Shown: positions 41,673 to 53,260 of the stretch, piece by piece
Layout of the letters: each line of letters opens with the position of its first letter
How positions within the stretch are numbered: the stretch's first letter is position 1
NCBI RefSeq assembly: GCF_963576545.1
Contig: NC_083645.1
Coordinates: forward strand, 5,915,430-5,979,429
Direction: 5' to 3'
Source of the DNA: Limanda limanda
Taxonomy: Eukaryota > Chordata > Actinopteri > Pleuronectiformes > Pleuronectidae
Length of the DNA stretch: 64,000 bases
The notes under the pieces: generated by a model
The model's database searches: none
What the model was told of the DNA's origin: nothing
Seen by the model: the letters and a program-made list of their open reading frames with translations, nothing else
Position numbers and translations under genes: made by a program

Positions 41673-44434
41673 ATCGCAGCCTTGTAAATGCATCTAATTG
41701 CCTGTCAAAATGTCACTGATGATCATTGGAGAGTATTTGCTGTGTTGAATTCCAGTCAGAGAGCTGAGGTCTCACACAGAGAAGGCATTTTGTTAAAAAT
41801 GTTAGGTATTATATATCAGTGTGTGCGTTCATCACCATCACCTCTTCATCACGACCAGTATTCCCCCACCTCCATCCCTTTAAACAGCAGTGAAAATGGA
41901 ACCTGTTGCCATAGATTTACAATTGAGACCAAGTGCCAAAGATACAGACTGTGGGGCAGGCCAGGAAAAAATACACTCATCAGCAATTTCAGTGCCGGGA
42001 GAAAGAATTAGAAATAAGCCACTGCACTGCACTGCACTTGCACAGCAACCTGTTAATGCGATGCAGAATCATTAAAGAGGAAAAAAAACACTGAATCATT
42101 AAAGAGATCATTAGAATATAATAGGTACAGTCGGGCAAGAAGACAGAAGATTTAACAACTAATTAAAATGTCAATTAAAAAAATTTAAAATGTATCCTTC
42201 CTATTTCAGCATTTACTTCTTTAAAAAAGGACTCCCATTAAAAGTTGGACTAATTAATCTAGATGAATCCTTTGTAGGCCAAAGTCACTTAAATTGTATT
42301 GAATTACTCACTTATGTGTTAATAAGTGGGAGCTGGTATCTCCACGGATCTAGTACTATTAGATTAGAAAAAAAACAAATAGTGTTATTTGCACTGTCAC
42401 AAATATGTTTGCAAATGTGCATATTATAATTTCAGTGTTTAAGATGAGCTCTGTTAGAATACTGTTTTCAGAAATTAGCTTTATGAGAACCTTGGCATCA
42501 AACTCTGTTCTGTGTGTGCTTTAGGGATGGAGCTGTACTCGAGATGGGGTTAACCCAATTTAGCATAGAGACAGGAACCAACACATCTAAAGCTCTGTGA
42601 GGTTTAGAGACTGCGATCCTGCACAAAGTTACTTTGTCCAATGGTACCGTGCCAAGAAGAAGTAACACACTACTTATATTTGGTTTTGGCATAAACTGCT
42701 AAAGAAGGTGGTGCAGTATGATGCAGACCTAGTAAATTGATTATTTCTTGAGATTCCAAAGGAAGCAGCAGTTAAAATAAAATGGTTACTAAGAAAAAAA
42801 TAAATATTACATTAGTATAATTTCTCTATCTACTGATAGAGCCATGTAATTCTAGCATAAGCCCACCGATGATTTTTTCCTTAATAACTCTTGAGGTCAA
42901 CCATGGTATGGATTTTATATAGCGATTTTGTTGTGATTTCTGTCACAGAGTTTGTTTTCTTCATGGGATATAATCCGATGAAGAAGGAACAGGTTTCACA
43001 TGATGACACATCATAGAGTGCAGGTGGAATCAGTAACATTCATCATGGCTGCAGTCCATGCAACAGCCGGTAGCAGGGTCCCTCTGTTGTTCCTGATGAC
43101 TCTCTGATTTGGACCCTGATTAATGTTGTCAACTACTGTACATCCACAGTAAAGTCAAAATGTCAGCTGTTAAAAAAAATACCTATTTATTGTAACAGCT
43201 AAATTGTCTCTTAGCCAGAAACACGCAGTGTACATTTAAAAATGGATCATTCAAATTCACATCCTGGCTTGTTTGCATTGTGCTTTGCTTCAGGGCACTT
43301 GGGCAGCCGCTGAAGGATCATCGTGCTATACTGATTTTCTTGTCTGGCATTTGAGCCAAATTACTTTTAAAAAAAAACGAATTAGTGGCCTTCCGCTAAA
43401 TGCTCTATTTTTAGAGTCCCTCTTTTTTAACACAAAGTGCCTTGAGCTGACTAGGCTCGTAGCCACCAGCTCCTGTGGTTGTGGTCATGTCTGTGGATTT
43501 GACACCATTGCTCTCCTGTGGCAGCTTTGTGTAAGTGCGGCTGGTGAGGCGACAGGTATTTGATGCGAGGAGAGAGCTGCATGCATCCCTGTGAGCTTGT
43601 AAACTGCTGCGTAGAACAAAGCCTGTGGATCTTCCCCATGTCATTGGGCTGAGGCGAGCGAGCTGAAGCGATGAGGCCTCCCCCCCTCACCAGTGGGAGG
43701 GCAGTCTTTCTATATGAACATAAGAGCATATTTTTCTAAAATGGAGGAGGGAAGAGAGGGATGGAGAGAAGGAAGGGGAGATTGAGAGAAATGAGAAATA
43801 ATGTTGGGGAAAGAAAAAAGAAGAAGAAATGAAGGGGAACAGAAGTGAATGAATTAAGGGAGAGAATGGGGTTTTCAATGAGAGTCTAGGTGGAGGATGA
43901 AAGGAGAGACAGAGGGAAAGAGTTATAACACAAGAGAAAGAACGTAAAGTATAAAAGGCGAGAAAAAACGACCGTGGGAACGAAACAGAACAAAAATGTT
44001 GCTGTATAAAATGCAAAGAAATTAATATACAGTGAAGAGGAGAGAGGAGTAGTACCGATTATATATCTGTGAATCAAACAATGAGCAAATGTAATTTCAA
44101 CAAAGATTTGTTATTCACTCAAATATTTATCGCTTAGGATGTATTATCTCGTGATCAGGTCAAATATCGACTATGCTGGGCTGTAAAATGAGACTTAACT
44201 CATGAGGCAAGAGTATAACTTCAAACTCTAATTTTTAGTTTGATGTCCTCACACAGGACATTGAATCTAAAATTTATCACAATGTGGGAAAAAAAATTGA
44301 CAAATGTGTGTGCCATTTGGAAATAATTTTGCTTAAACAATGGCCTCATCGGCTAAACTGTAGCAGAGCTATATACACAGCTACTATAACGGCAGTGAGG
44401 AAAAATAGTGCACGTTTCTTGAATTGCTAGGTGG
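41673..44434. other. intergenic or intronic DNA, no gene seen
   Basis: AT-rich, with no recognisable coding domain. A purine-rich tract lies at 43,741-43,985. Confidence 0.55.
43741..43985. repeat. polypurine tract
   Basis: About 245 bp strongly enriched for G and A on the plus strand. The open frames on the opposite strand (phenylalanine- and serine-rich) are products of this composition. Confidence 0.8.
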
Positions 44435-44612
44435 GATCAGAATCAGAATCAGAATTCTTTTTATTTGCCAAGTATATTTGCACATACAGGAAATTGCCTT
44501 GGTGTGGTTGGTGCACTGTACATAAAACATAGAACAACAATTGGACATATAACAACAATATATACAATATGTACAGTGCACCAATCACACCAAGGCAATT
44601 TCCTGTCTGTGT
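44435..44612. mobile_element. inverted-repeat (MITE-like) element
   Basis: Two 35-bp arms, 44,487-44,521 and 44,571-44,605, are inverted repeats with one mismatch around a 49-bp AT-rich loop. The left part begins with an AATCAG direct repeat and a TTTATTTGCCAAGTAT stretch that I recognise as common in fish genomes. Family not identified. Confidence 0.65.
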
Positions 44613-44685
44613 TGTTATTATGTTGTTGCCTGATGTTGTCACTAAAGTATTGTTTTATGTCATCATATTAACAGTTAATTAAAAA

Positions 44686-44706
44686 ATATATATATATATA
44701 TATATA
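44686..44706. repeat. (TA)n microsatellite
   Basis: About 21 bp of alternating TA following an A6 run. Confidence 0.9.
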
Positions 44707-44929
44707 AATGACTGATATGAGATGTAAAACCAATAGGTTAAGTATCATATTTAATTATGTGTGTGTGTTAGTAAGTAAGTATGTATGTGTATTTATGTGT
44801 TTTCTGCTTCTCTCTGAGTCACCAAATTATTTTATATTTTTCTGTCTCCTGCAGCTAAAGCTCTGAACAGTGGGGAATATGTGACTCAGCCACAGAGAGC
44901 ACATGTATTTATCTGTATAATTACCGCTG

Positions 44930-45110
44930 TCTCTTCTTCTCTGTCTGTCTCTCTGGGTGTTTCCTTTCATCACCATCCATCGTACAGCCCTCCTCCCTCT
45001 CTCCTCTCATCCTGACTGCAATCTGAAATTCTTTCTTTGTCCCTTCTTTCTCTTATTTCCCTCACTTTTCCCTCTCACTTCACTCTTTCATTCTCATAAC
45101 TCTAATTAAC
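44930..45110. repeat. pyrimidine-rich tract
   Basis: About 180 bp dominated by C and T on the plus strand, with several TCTCTC and CCTCC blocks. Confidence 0.7.
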
Positions 45111-47869
45111 CATTTGCAAGTTGCATTCAGACGACAGCAGGATTTGCCCCTTTTGAGTCTGATTAGCGGATTGGTTAACAGTCCAACCTTCTGTCCACCC
45201 CTCAATGTTTGTTCGTCTGCATGTTTGCCTCTAAAAAAGCCCATCCTCCACAATTCATAATCTCTCTTCCTTAGTCTCTCTTTCTTCTTCTCTGTTATCT
45301 CTCACTCTATCTGCCAGCTAGCCGTCTGTTCAATGAGATAGATCTAAAATCTAATTCACCCTGGTGAAACAAGCATTAACTAGTTCCCAGTAGAAGGGCT
45401 AGACTCTAAGCCCCAGGCTGATAGGATGCTGACGGGTTTGTTCAGTGCTGCAGGCAACAAAGATAAACACTCTCTCAGAGAAAGTTGGCCTGTTCATTGT
45501 TCACCTCATATTGTACCAAAACCAACAAAGTTTTTCTTTTGTTCTATCCTATCTCATGAGGAAATACTGCTCTGGCATCATTCCATTTGAATGTCAACTG
45601 CTCATCTGATCTTTTAGGTCTTTTATCAAGCAAGAACACCAACCATTCAATGGTTTGTAGATGTTGAGGTCTGTTGTTTCTCTTATTGATAGCATTGTTA
45701 AGCCTAGTTTATACTCATAACATCCCTTTCATACTCTGTGTGGCATCATTTCTGCTGGTAGCACATCCCCTGACTTTTTTAGGCACACAGCGCATCTTGC
45801 ACAATATGGATATAGCTCCAGGAGGAAGCAAGCTGGTGCAAAATCGATTTTGTTCGTTTCTTCTCCTTCTTTGCCTTTTTCCAGTGATGTTGTTTTATTT
45901 GTTTGAGCAGCGACACCCAAAGAAGACTGTGACGAGTAGAAAGGGCATGTCGATGTCACAGTTGGGGCATGCAACGACCAATCCATCAAGCAGGCCTGCA
46001 GATAGGCGTCAATATCTTTGGGTTTTGCACAGATGCAACTGACAAAACAATTTAAAAATCTCACCTCAAATTGTAGGGATTTGGTTGGTTTTTTTAAATC
46101 CAGAGATCAATTTATTTAATGCCTGTTACTCACTTACATTTCTTGCAGTGACACAAGTGTCTATTATTGTGCAAATGTCAGCTTTACATGAACTGAAACA
46201 ACAGCTGTACTTTTTCTTTGGCTAATTCAGTGGGTTTATATACAGTTTATATACAGTACCTTTAGAAGCAGGAGAATTTTTATCTAAACCAAAAAAGAAA
46301 CTCAATCCATAACTACATGATTTATACATTCAGTTGCTACTCAGTTTAGAGGTTTACAGTTTACACTTTAGATTATTTGGCTTACCATCACTGATGTCTT
46401 CAAATCAACAGCACCAACATAATCATAAAGTTGATTCAAACCCTCTATAAAACTGAAACTATTAAACAACATAACACTCACGAAATGAGGATTCTGAGAC
46501 ACTCCCCTTCCATATTCACCGGGCTAATGCAACACAAAGGCCTTGATCTGTATCACCGCATACGTCTCATGGGGCATTGAGCATCTACCTGTAACACATG
46601 ACATGCAGAGATAACTTTCTAATAAAGTTAGACTTGAAAAGTCCAACTGAACTGAAAGCTTTTTGGAAAATAAACTGCCCAAACCAGAACAAATTCACAA
46701 CACCCTGTTGGAACTTGTCATTTTTGGGTCATGTCAAGAATAAGATACGTGGTTTTACTGGATTGCAACAAATGAATAACAGGAGACATTAACATTTGCA
46801 CCACACATCTTCATCAGTCAACTTGCTGCATAAATGTCAGTGAAATTATGCGATTTAAAAAAAACATCCTGACAACATCGAGTGCAATGAGTAATGGATA
46901 CAACAGGATCATAGAAATAGAACTTAGCAGAAGAGATATTTTCACAGTAGCCATCACACTTGTGTACTCGTGTTCAGAGGGGATAACTTCATATATAATG
47001 AGCCTCAACTCTGGGAATTACAGCCTTTCCCTGTGTTGTCAGGCATCCAGAAGTTCTACAGTTTCAGAAACATTTTGACAGGATTATTTTCCATGCAAAG
47101 GCTTTGTACACTGACCCGTAATGCACTTGCAGGATTCAGTGAGAAGCCTCAGCAGTGGAGGACCATGTTTGATGCCCCTGTCAAGTTTATTCTCAATATA
47201 CTGCAGTGGGGTGGCATGAGCTTTTACACATACAGGCGAGCAGAGCTGCAGAACACTCCCTTTCCCCTGACACATTCCAGTGACTGCGCAGGATCCTGCA
47301 TTTTCCTACTCTGTCTCAATCTCACACTTACTGCAGATTGTGCACAGTGTAAACCTTCATTAAAAGAGCTGAAAACTCAAAACAAACCAGAACAGAATTG
47401 AAAGGCGAGGGCTAAATTCAATAAATATGATCACATCATCAAGGTAGTGTAATTAGGTGTAGATACACAAGGATATCTTATAATTGTGAGCTGGACCATT
47501 GCATCTATGAGCAGTGCAACTGACAGAGGATATTCCACAGAAGTGAGGCAGAGCAGCGTGTGACTTTTGTGTAAAATGAGTCTTTTCATATACAACTAAC
47601 TAACAGTAGTGACTGGATGAGTAAAATTACACTAAAACCTATATTTTACAGCAAATGTGGATGGTTGACCAGGATATGTTTAAGCATTTCTGCTGACCAT
47701 GGGCTTATGAGAGAAACGTTGCAGAGCATCTGGCAGAAGTGAGAGTACAGGATGTTGTCTTGGGTCTTGAGGAGTCTTGAGGAGTTGTAGCATTTATTTA
47801 CTGAACTGCACATACATTGCACTGCTAACTTCTAACCCTCCACTTCTGTCGCCATCACACACTCACTCT

Positions 47870-47894
47870 TTCTCTCTCTCTCTCTCTCTCTCTC
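47870..47894. repeat. (TC)n microsatellite
   Basis: Perfect TC dinucleotide run of about 25 bp. Confidence 0.93.
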
Positions 47895-48347
47895 GCCCAC
47901 TCGCCACGCACTGAACTCTCCCTTAAAGCAGCTGCACTTCTTGTGTAACTATATTCTCTTTCAAATCTCTAACACGTACTGAACATCTTCCACACATCAC
48001 AAATCACAACGTTACTGTGGTACTACTGTCTTTTAACAGTTGGGAAGAAAACACTGCTGAAGAAATGTTCTGATTAGCAAGTACAGTTTTCACAATGTGC
48101 AATGAGTATAATAATGTTTGATACCTGATCTCAGATCGTTAAGAATCCCACCAGCAAAATCGACGAGAAGCATCGGCTGGCGGCTGTTTATAAAGATGGA
48201 TGACAAAATAGCAGCTGCAGTATAGGTCATAAATTCTTCCTCCTCCATGTTAGCAGATAGGACATGGACCAAACTAAATAGTCAAAATACATGTCAAATA
48301 CATTTTTCACAAAGATGGTTTGTCATTGTAGGTAGTTCTTATAACTA

Positions 48348-48370
48348 CACTGCTTAAAGGAACCCTTTGA
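48348..48370. repeat. left terminal inverted repeat of the Tc1-like element
   Basis: CACTGCT followed directly by TAAAGGAAC. Compared with the right end, nine bases (CAAAAAAAT) are missing after the seventh base. Confidence 0.88.
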
Positions 48371-48596
48371 AAACACATCAGATCTCATTGTAAAAAAAAA
48401 TTATGTACGATTTTTATACTGATATGGACAGTTTAATGTCTTAGGAACAAAAGGATACCACATCTTTGACGGAAATAAACGTTTTCAGCCTACAGAGGGC
48501 TCGACTTTATAGACACCCCGAAAATCATAGTGAAAAAGTGATGTGGCAGGCTTGTCCATTTTGCCAAAATTCAATTTCTGCATCTCAAAATGCTTC

Positions 48597-49622
48597 TCAA
48601 TATTTTGTGTGGCCCCCACGTGCTTGTATGCATGCTTGACAACGTCGCGGTATGCTCCTAATGAGACAACGGATGGTGTCTTGTGGGATGTCCTCCCAGA
48701 TCTGTCTAAGGGCATCAGTGAGCTCCTGTAAAGTCTGAGGAGCAACCTGGCGGCGTCTGATGGACCGAAACATAATGTCCCAGAGGTGTTCTATCGGGTT
48801 TAGGTCAGGTGATCGTGAGGGCCATTCAATTGCATCAATTTCTTCATCCTCCAGGTACTGCCTGCATACCCTTGCCACATGAGGCCGGGCATTATCGTGC
48901 ATCAGGAGGAACCCAGGTCCTACTGCACCAGCGTAGGGTCTGACCATGGGTTCAAGGATTTCATCCCAATACCTAATGGCAGTAAGACTGCCGTTCTCTA
49001 GCCTGTAGAGGTCTGTGCGTCCCTCCATGGATATGCATCCCCAGACCATCACTGACCCACCACCAAACCGGTCATGCAGAACAATGTTGCAGGCAGCATA
49101 GCGTTCTCCTTGGCTTCTCCAGACCCTTTCACGTCTATCACAGGTGCTCAGGGTGAACCTGCTCTCATCTGTGAAAAGCACAGGGTGCCAGTGGCGGACA
49201 TGCCAATTCTGGTGTTCTATAGCAAATGCCAATCGAGCTCCACGTTGCTGGGCAGTGAGCACAGGGCACACTACAGGACGTCGCGCTCTGAGGCCACCCT
49301 CATGAAGTCTGTTTCTGACTGTTTGGGCAGAGACATTCACACTAGTGGCCTGCTGGAGGTCATTCTGTAGGGCTCAGGCAGTGCTCAACCTGTACCTCCT
49401 TGCACAAAGCAGCAGAAATCGGTCCTGCTGATGGGTTGAGGACCTTCTATGGCCCTGTCCAGCTCTCCTAGAGTAACTGCCTGTCTCCTGGAATCTCCTC
49501 AATGTTCTGGAGATTATGCTGGGAGACACATCAAATCTCCTTGCAACGGCACGCATGGATGTGCCATCCTGGAGGAGTTGGACAATCTGGGCAACTTCTG
49601 TAGGGTTAAGAAATCGCCTCAT
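48597..49622 (-). pseudogene. Tc1/mariner transposase, one nonsense codon
   Basis: A single frame of 341 residues, the usual Tc1 transposase length, starts MRRFLNPTEV at 49,622. Residues 1 to about 110 form the paired-like DNA-binding region (helix-turn-helix segment DGTSMRAVARRFDVS around 19-33). The catalytic DDE domain has Asp152 (FTDESRF), Asp243 (MHDNARPH) and Glu278 (DLNPIEHLW), with 34 residues between the last two: a DD34E triad. The reading frame is broken only by TGA at 49,374-49,376 (codon 83). In related copies this codon is normally Arg, so CGA-to-TGA at a CpG is the likely cause. The catalytic part after the stop is intact to the C-terminal HTKY. Confidence 0.93.
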
Positions 49623-49890
49623 GCTCCCAGTAGAGATAATGACTCTAGCTAAAGCCAACACTAATGGAAAACCAGTCGAAGTGATCAAGAGGGAGAAACT
49701 TGAAATGGCCTCCACATGCAAAACCACTCCTATTTTGGGGGTCGTCTCATTGTTCCCCCTCTAGTGCACCTGTTGTTAATTCCATCAACAACAATGCAGC
49801 TGAAACTGATTAACAACCCCCTCTGCTACTTAACTAACCAGATAATTATCAAAAAAGTGCAATTGAATTCATGCCATACCTTGATAAAAA

Positions 49891-49918
49891 AGTGTTCCTT
49901 TAATTTTTTTGAGCAGTG
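49891..49918. repeat. right terminal inverted repeat of the Tc1-like element
   Basis: Its reverse complement reads CACTGCTCAAAAAAATTAAA and continues GGAACACT. It matches the left end apart from the 9-bp gap. Confidence 0.9.
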
Positions 49919-49920
49919 TA

Positions 49921-51574
49921 TGATGTTTGCTCAAGTGCAAAAAAATGTCAGTAAGTTTAGTTTAATTTGGTCGAGGGGACCTCGCTTCTGTGGCTCCACA
50001 CCAAATCTCTGGCTCCAAATGCCCAGGATGGCAGGGTTCATAGCCGGGATAATGTTGTTTCTGGATAGTGGGATAGTGATTTCAAACCGGCAACATCAGA
50101 TTCACATACCTGAATGTAGCAGTGGCTAACCTTTGCCCTTCGTGGCTAACCTGGGCAAATCATGCATTTGCTTCCATCTGGCGAGGCAAATCACAGCAAC
50201 TTCGTTGAACTTTGACCCTCAATATTCACTTTGCATTCGTGTATGTGTGACCGAGGGACTGAGCCCTTCATCTGAGATCAAATGTAAGATGAATTGCCTC
50301 CAATTCTAAGTGATATTCATTTTTAGTATTAACAGACCAACAGAGGTGTGGATTTGAGTCACATGACTTGGGCTCGACTTGGTCCCACCTCTTCAGGCCA
50401 GGGGTTAAAAGGTCAAACACTAGTTTCCTTGTGTATATTATTTGTGTTTAGCTAATAATGAAGCTGTGAAGACGCCAGAGAGCTTTACAACAATCCTGTT
50501 TTTCTAAACTTGTGAAAATAAGAGAAATATCTGAATTACCCACAGGTGATGAGTTAATTGCAGAACAGCTGGTTATCAGCAACTAAGCATATTAGTTTGA
50601 TGTCTTCACTGCAGATTAGGTTGTTGGAGGGTCTGTTTAGAGCTGATTAAGAATAATTTTGTTAATCTTCTATAGCTAAGGCATATAGATAGGGCAGCTA
50701 ATAGTTTGTCCCCAATATGACATGTTGGATATAAAAAAAAAAAAAGAAAGTCCCACTTAATATTTTTGGTCATGATCGAAGAGGAAGACATTCAACCTGT
50801 GTTTCCAAATCTTGGTCCAATCTAGAGACTGAATGTATAAGAAGCACAGTTTTACTTAAGTGTGATTGATAGTGGTGCTTTTTGTGATCAGATCATTTAA
50901 CTGTAATGGTCCTCATGGGCAAATTTAGTTACAGCAGCAGATGGAACAAAAATGGTAAATGACTCAGAATTGAATCTAATGCATGTGATAATTTCAGCAA
51001 TACAGCACTGTACAATAAATGAGTAAAGCTAGCTGAGGGTAAATAGCAGATTCAGTGTGCAAAGTCAAATATAAAGCAGGAAACTTGTCTCTCTGGGGCA
51101 AAATTATTTGGTTGGATATCACAAAGACGTATGTGCCCGGAGTAAGATGTCCCCAAGTGTACTTCCAGCCAGCTAGACGATGTACTGAATGAAATTCCCT
51201 TACCCTCACCTTCGATTAATCTATCAAAATAAAAGCCTAAAAAAAGTTTTGTGTTGACAAATCATACGTTTTTGAAGTGATGAATAACACAATGTCTGAT
51301 TGCAGATGTTGGGAAATAGTACCAGCTGCGTGTCGTCAGATAATTTGCCTTTGAGGTGCTATGGGGTTTGGTGGTGGGGCTTGTCACTTGCCAAGATCTA
51401 CAACCACCTTTGTGTTTACATTAGAAGAGGTTATAATGTGTCTTCTGAGTTGAGCTACTTGGACAGAAAGGATGCTTCAGTCAACATCAGAGATGAAATG
51501 GGTTGGCTAGCTGGTACGCAAGCTGACTTCAGTAGAAGCAAAGAAGTGATACAAATTTAAGCAAGAGTCTGGCT
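49921..51574. other. intergenic or intronic DNA, no gene seen
   Basis: AT-rich. The only recognisable item is the repeat fragment at 50,341-50,390. Confidence 0.55.
50341..50390 (+). repeat. interspersed repeat fragment
   Basis: GAGGTGTGGATTTGAGTCAC and the following ATGACTTGGGCTCGACT resemble a teleost repeat built from GACTCGAGTCA-like motifs. Short and diverged; family not assigned. Confidence 0.45.
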
Positions 51575-51700
51575 TAGTCCAAGGACATGCAGATTGAGTT
51601 TAGGCTAATCGGAGACTCTAAATTGTCCTTAAGCCTAAATGTGAGTCCAGTTTCCAGGTGTTTGTACACTGGGGCTGTACCCCACCTCCAGCTCTCCCAT
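51575..51700 (+). mobile_element. RTE-like LINE/SINE 3' tail remnant
   Basis: The order GTCCAAGGACATGCAGATTG, GGCTAATCGGAGACTCTAAA, TTGTCC, then GGGCTGTACCCCACCTCCAG matches the 3' tail I know from fish RTE/Expander-type elements, with small deletions. No coding part remains. Confidence 0.65.
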
Positions 51701-53085
51701 TGGCCCACTAAAGGAAAAAGCAGCAAAGACACTTGAGTGCATACCTCATTAAAAGGCCAAAAGTTACCTTATGAAACCACATTTAAATGTAAAAAATTTG
51801 GATTTTCATTTGGATCTTTGCCAAAAATGTCATAGGTTCTTTCATGACCCATACCACATCTTTCCACCCAGGCTCATCGTAATCCATCTCACGCATATGA
51901 AAACATAACCCATGCATTTTCTATGAGAATGAAATTCTAACTTCTAAATATATCATTAGAAAATATAGCAATATGACACATAAAGATTTCTCTTTATTTA
52001 CACTTTAAAGAGGTAGCCATGCTGCTGCATTTGATTTCATGGTAATTATGATGTTGTTGATAATGATCCAGGTCCAGTCGTGGATCAGAAAATTCCCGAC
52101 TGATCACACTCCTAGACTGATCTTATGGTAATTTTGTTCTAGGAATATTGGTTATTATAAGTGTCTGTCAGGTTGGAGTGAAAATCTGAATTATTGAGCA
52201 AGCCTGGTTCGATATCTCTACTGGAAAAACAAGCATATACAATCGAAAACGGTGAATATATGGAGGACATGAGGCTTGAGGGCAAGACATGACAGGAAAG
52301 GGAAAGCAAAGATACCCACAGCAGCACTGGTTACTTAGCTCCCAATATGTAAATGTGTAAGTAAGTCTTTCGCTGTATACAAACATTGCCGAACATGTTC
52401 TACACATTAATAAAGAAATAACTAAATGTTGCACTGATGATTCAGCTGTCAAGGAAAGCTGGAAAATTTAGGAAACACTTTTCTTTCCAGTCTTGACAAT
52501 ATCTGGCAAATAAGGCAGGCACTGTACTCTCTGTTCCCAGGTTTCAGTTTTCTCATTCTCATGAGTCTGTTTTAAAATTGTGGGTAAAGCCGGCAGGTTT
52601 CTTTCATCTTAGGCTGTCGCCATTATCTCCTGTTGTTCAAATTGATTTGTATTATGGATATATCTCCTATAAACCGCTCCTCACTCAGGTGTGCAGCACC
52701 TCATTAAGCCAATGTGATTAAATAACTTATAAATAACCGGGAAATACATGAAGGTGGCCTTCACTGAAACTATATCGCGTTGTACATTGTTTAATGCACA
52801 TCAGAATTAATGTCCAGCCATTGTTACATTTAATACATCAAACATCTTAAGTGAAACACAATGTTACCTTCACAGAGAGAAAGACTGACAGGTCTAATTC
52901 AATCATCAAACCATTGGTTAGAGCTGAGGATGACAAGCACTGAATGAAGGACTCGTATAAGCAACTCGACCTCAAAATGAGATTCACATATTTTCAGATA
53001 TACATACACAAGTTGTGTAGTTGAAGCAGCACATTAGCAGCAGCCTCAGTGCTCTGTCTCTGTCACAGGATGCGTTCAGGAAGCG
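51701..53085. other. intergenic or intronic DNA, no gene seen
   Basis: Nothing recognisable on either strand. Confidence 0.5.
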
Positions 53086-53260
53086 TGAAACTATGGAGCA
53101 GTTCCTGAACCACACTGTGATACAAGTAGTTAGGATGCTCTCAGTGGTGCAGGTTGACGAGGATCCTATAAGACAGGTTGACCTTTTCTTAGACTCTGCA
53201 GGATGTAGAAGTGCTGATGCACTGTCTTGACCAGGATGGAGAGGTCGGGTGGCAAGAAGT
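53086..53260 (-). mobile_element. decayed interspersed repeat, possibly LINE C-terminal
   Basis: The plus-strand text from GTGATACAAGTAGTTAGGATG to GACCAGGATGGAGAGG resembles a common fish repeat. The minus strand reads TESILTTCITVWF, like the ESILTxxITVWYG motif seen after the RT domain in some fish LINEs. Frames are broken on both sides. Confidence 0.5.

Larger units (their letters stand above)
44613..48345. other. intergenic or intronic DNA, no gene seen
   Basis: Contains a (TA)n run, a pyrimidine-rich stretch, a (TC)n microsatellite and scattered open frames up to 143 codons (46,970-47,401) without recognisable domains. Confidence 0.55.
48346..49920 (-). mobile_element. Tc1/mariner-type DNA transposon, nearly complete
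   Basis: About 1.57 kb, flanked by TA dinucleotides at 48,346-48,347 and 49,919-49,920, as expected for Tc1/mariner target duplication. Terminal inverted repeats begin CACTGCT on both ends. The transposase is encoded on the minus strand. The left end has lost 9 bp relative to the right end. Confidence 0.95.

Noticed and set aside
44840..44930. Possible exon after a TCTCCTGCAG acceptor-like site
   Set aside because: A pyrimidine tract plus CAG is common by chance. No matching donor or homologous peptide found by eye.
45700..46060. Possible MITE (CCTAGTTTATACTCATAACA end motif)
   Set aside because: No matching inverted end could be located.
46970..47401. 143-codon open frame
   Set aside because: No recognisable domain, no codon pattern distinguishing it from flanking DNA, and no splice or regulatory context visible.
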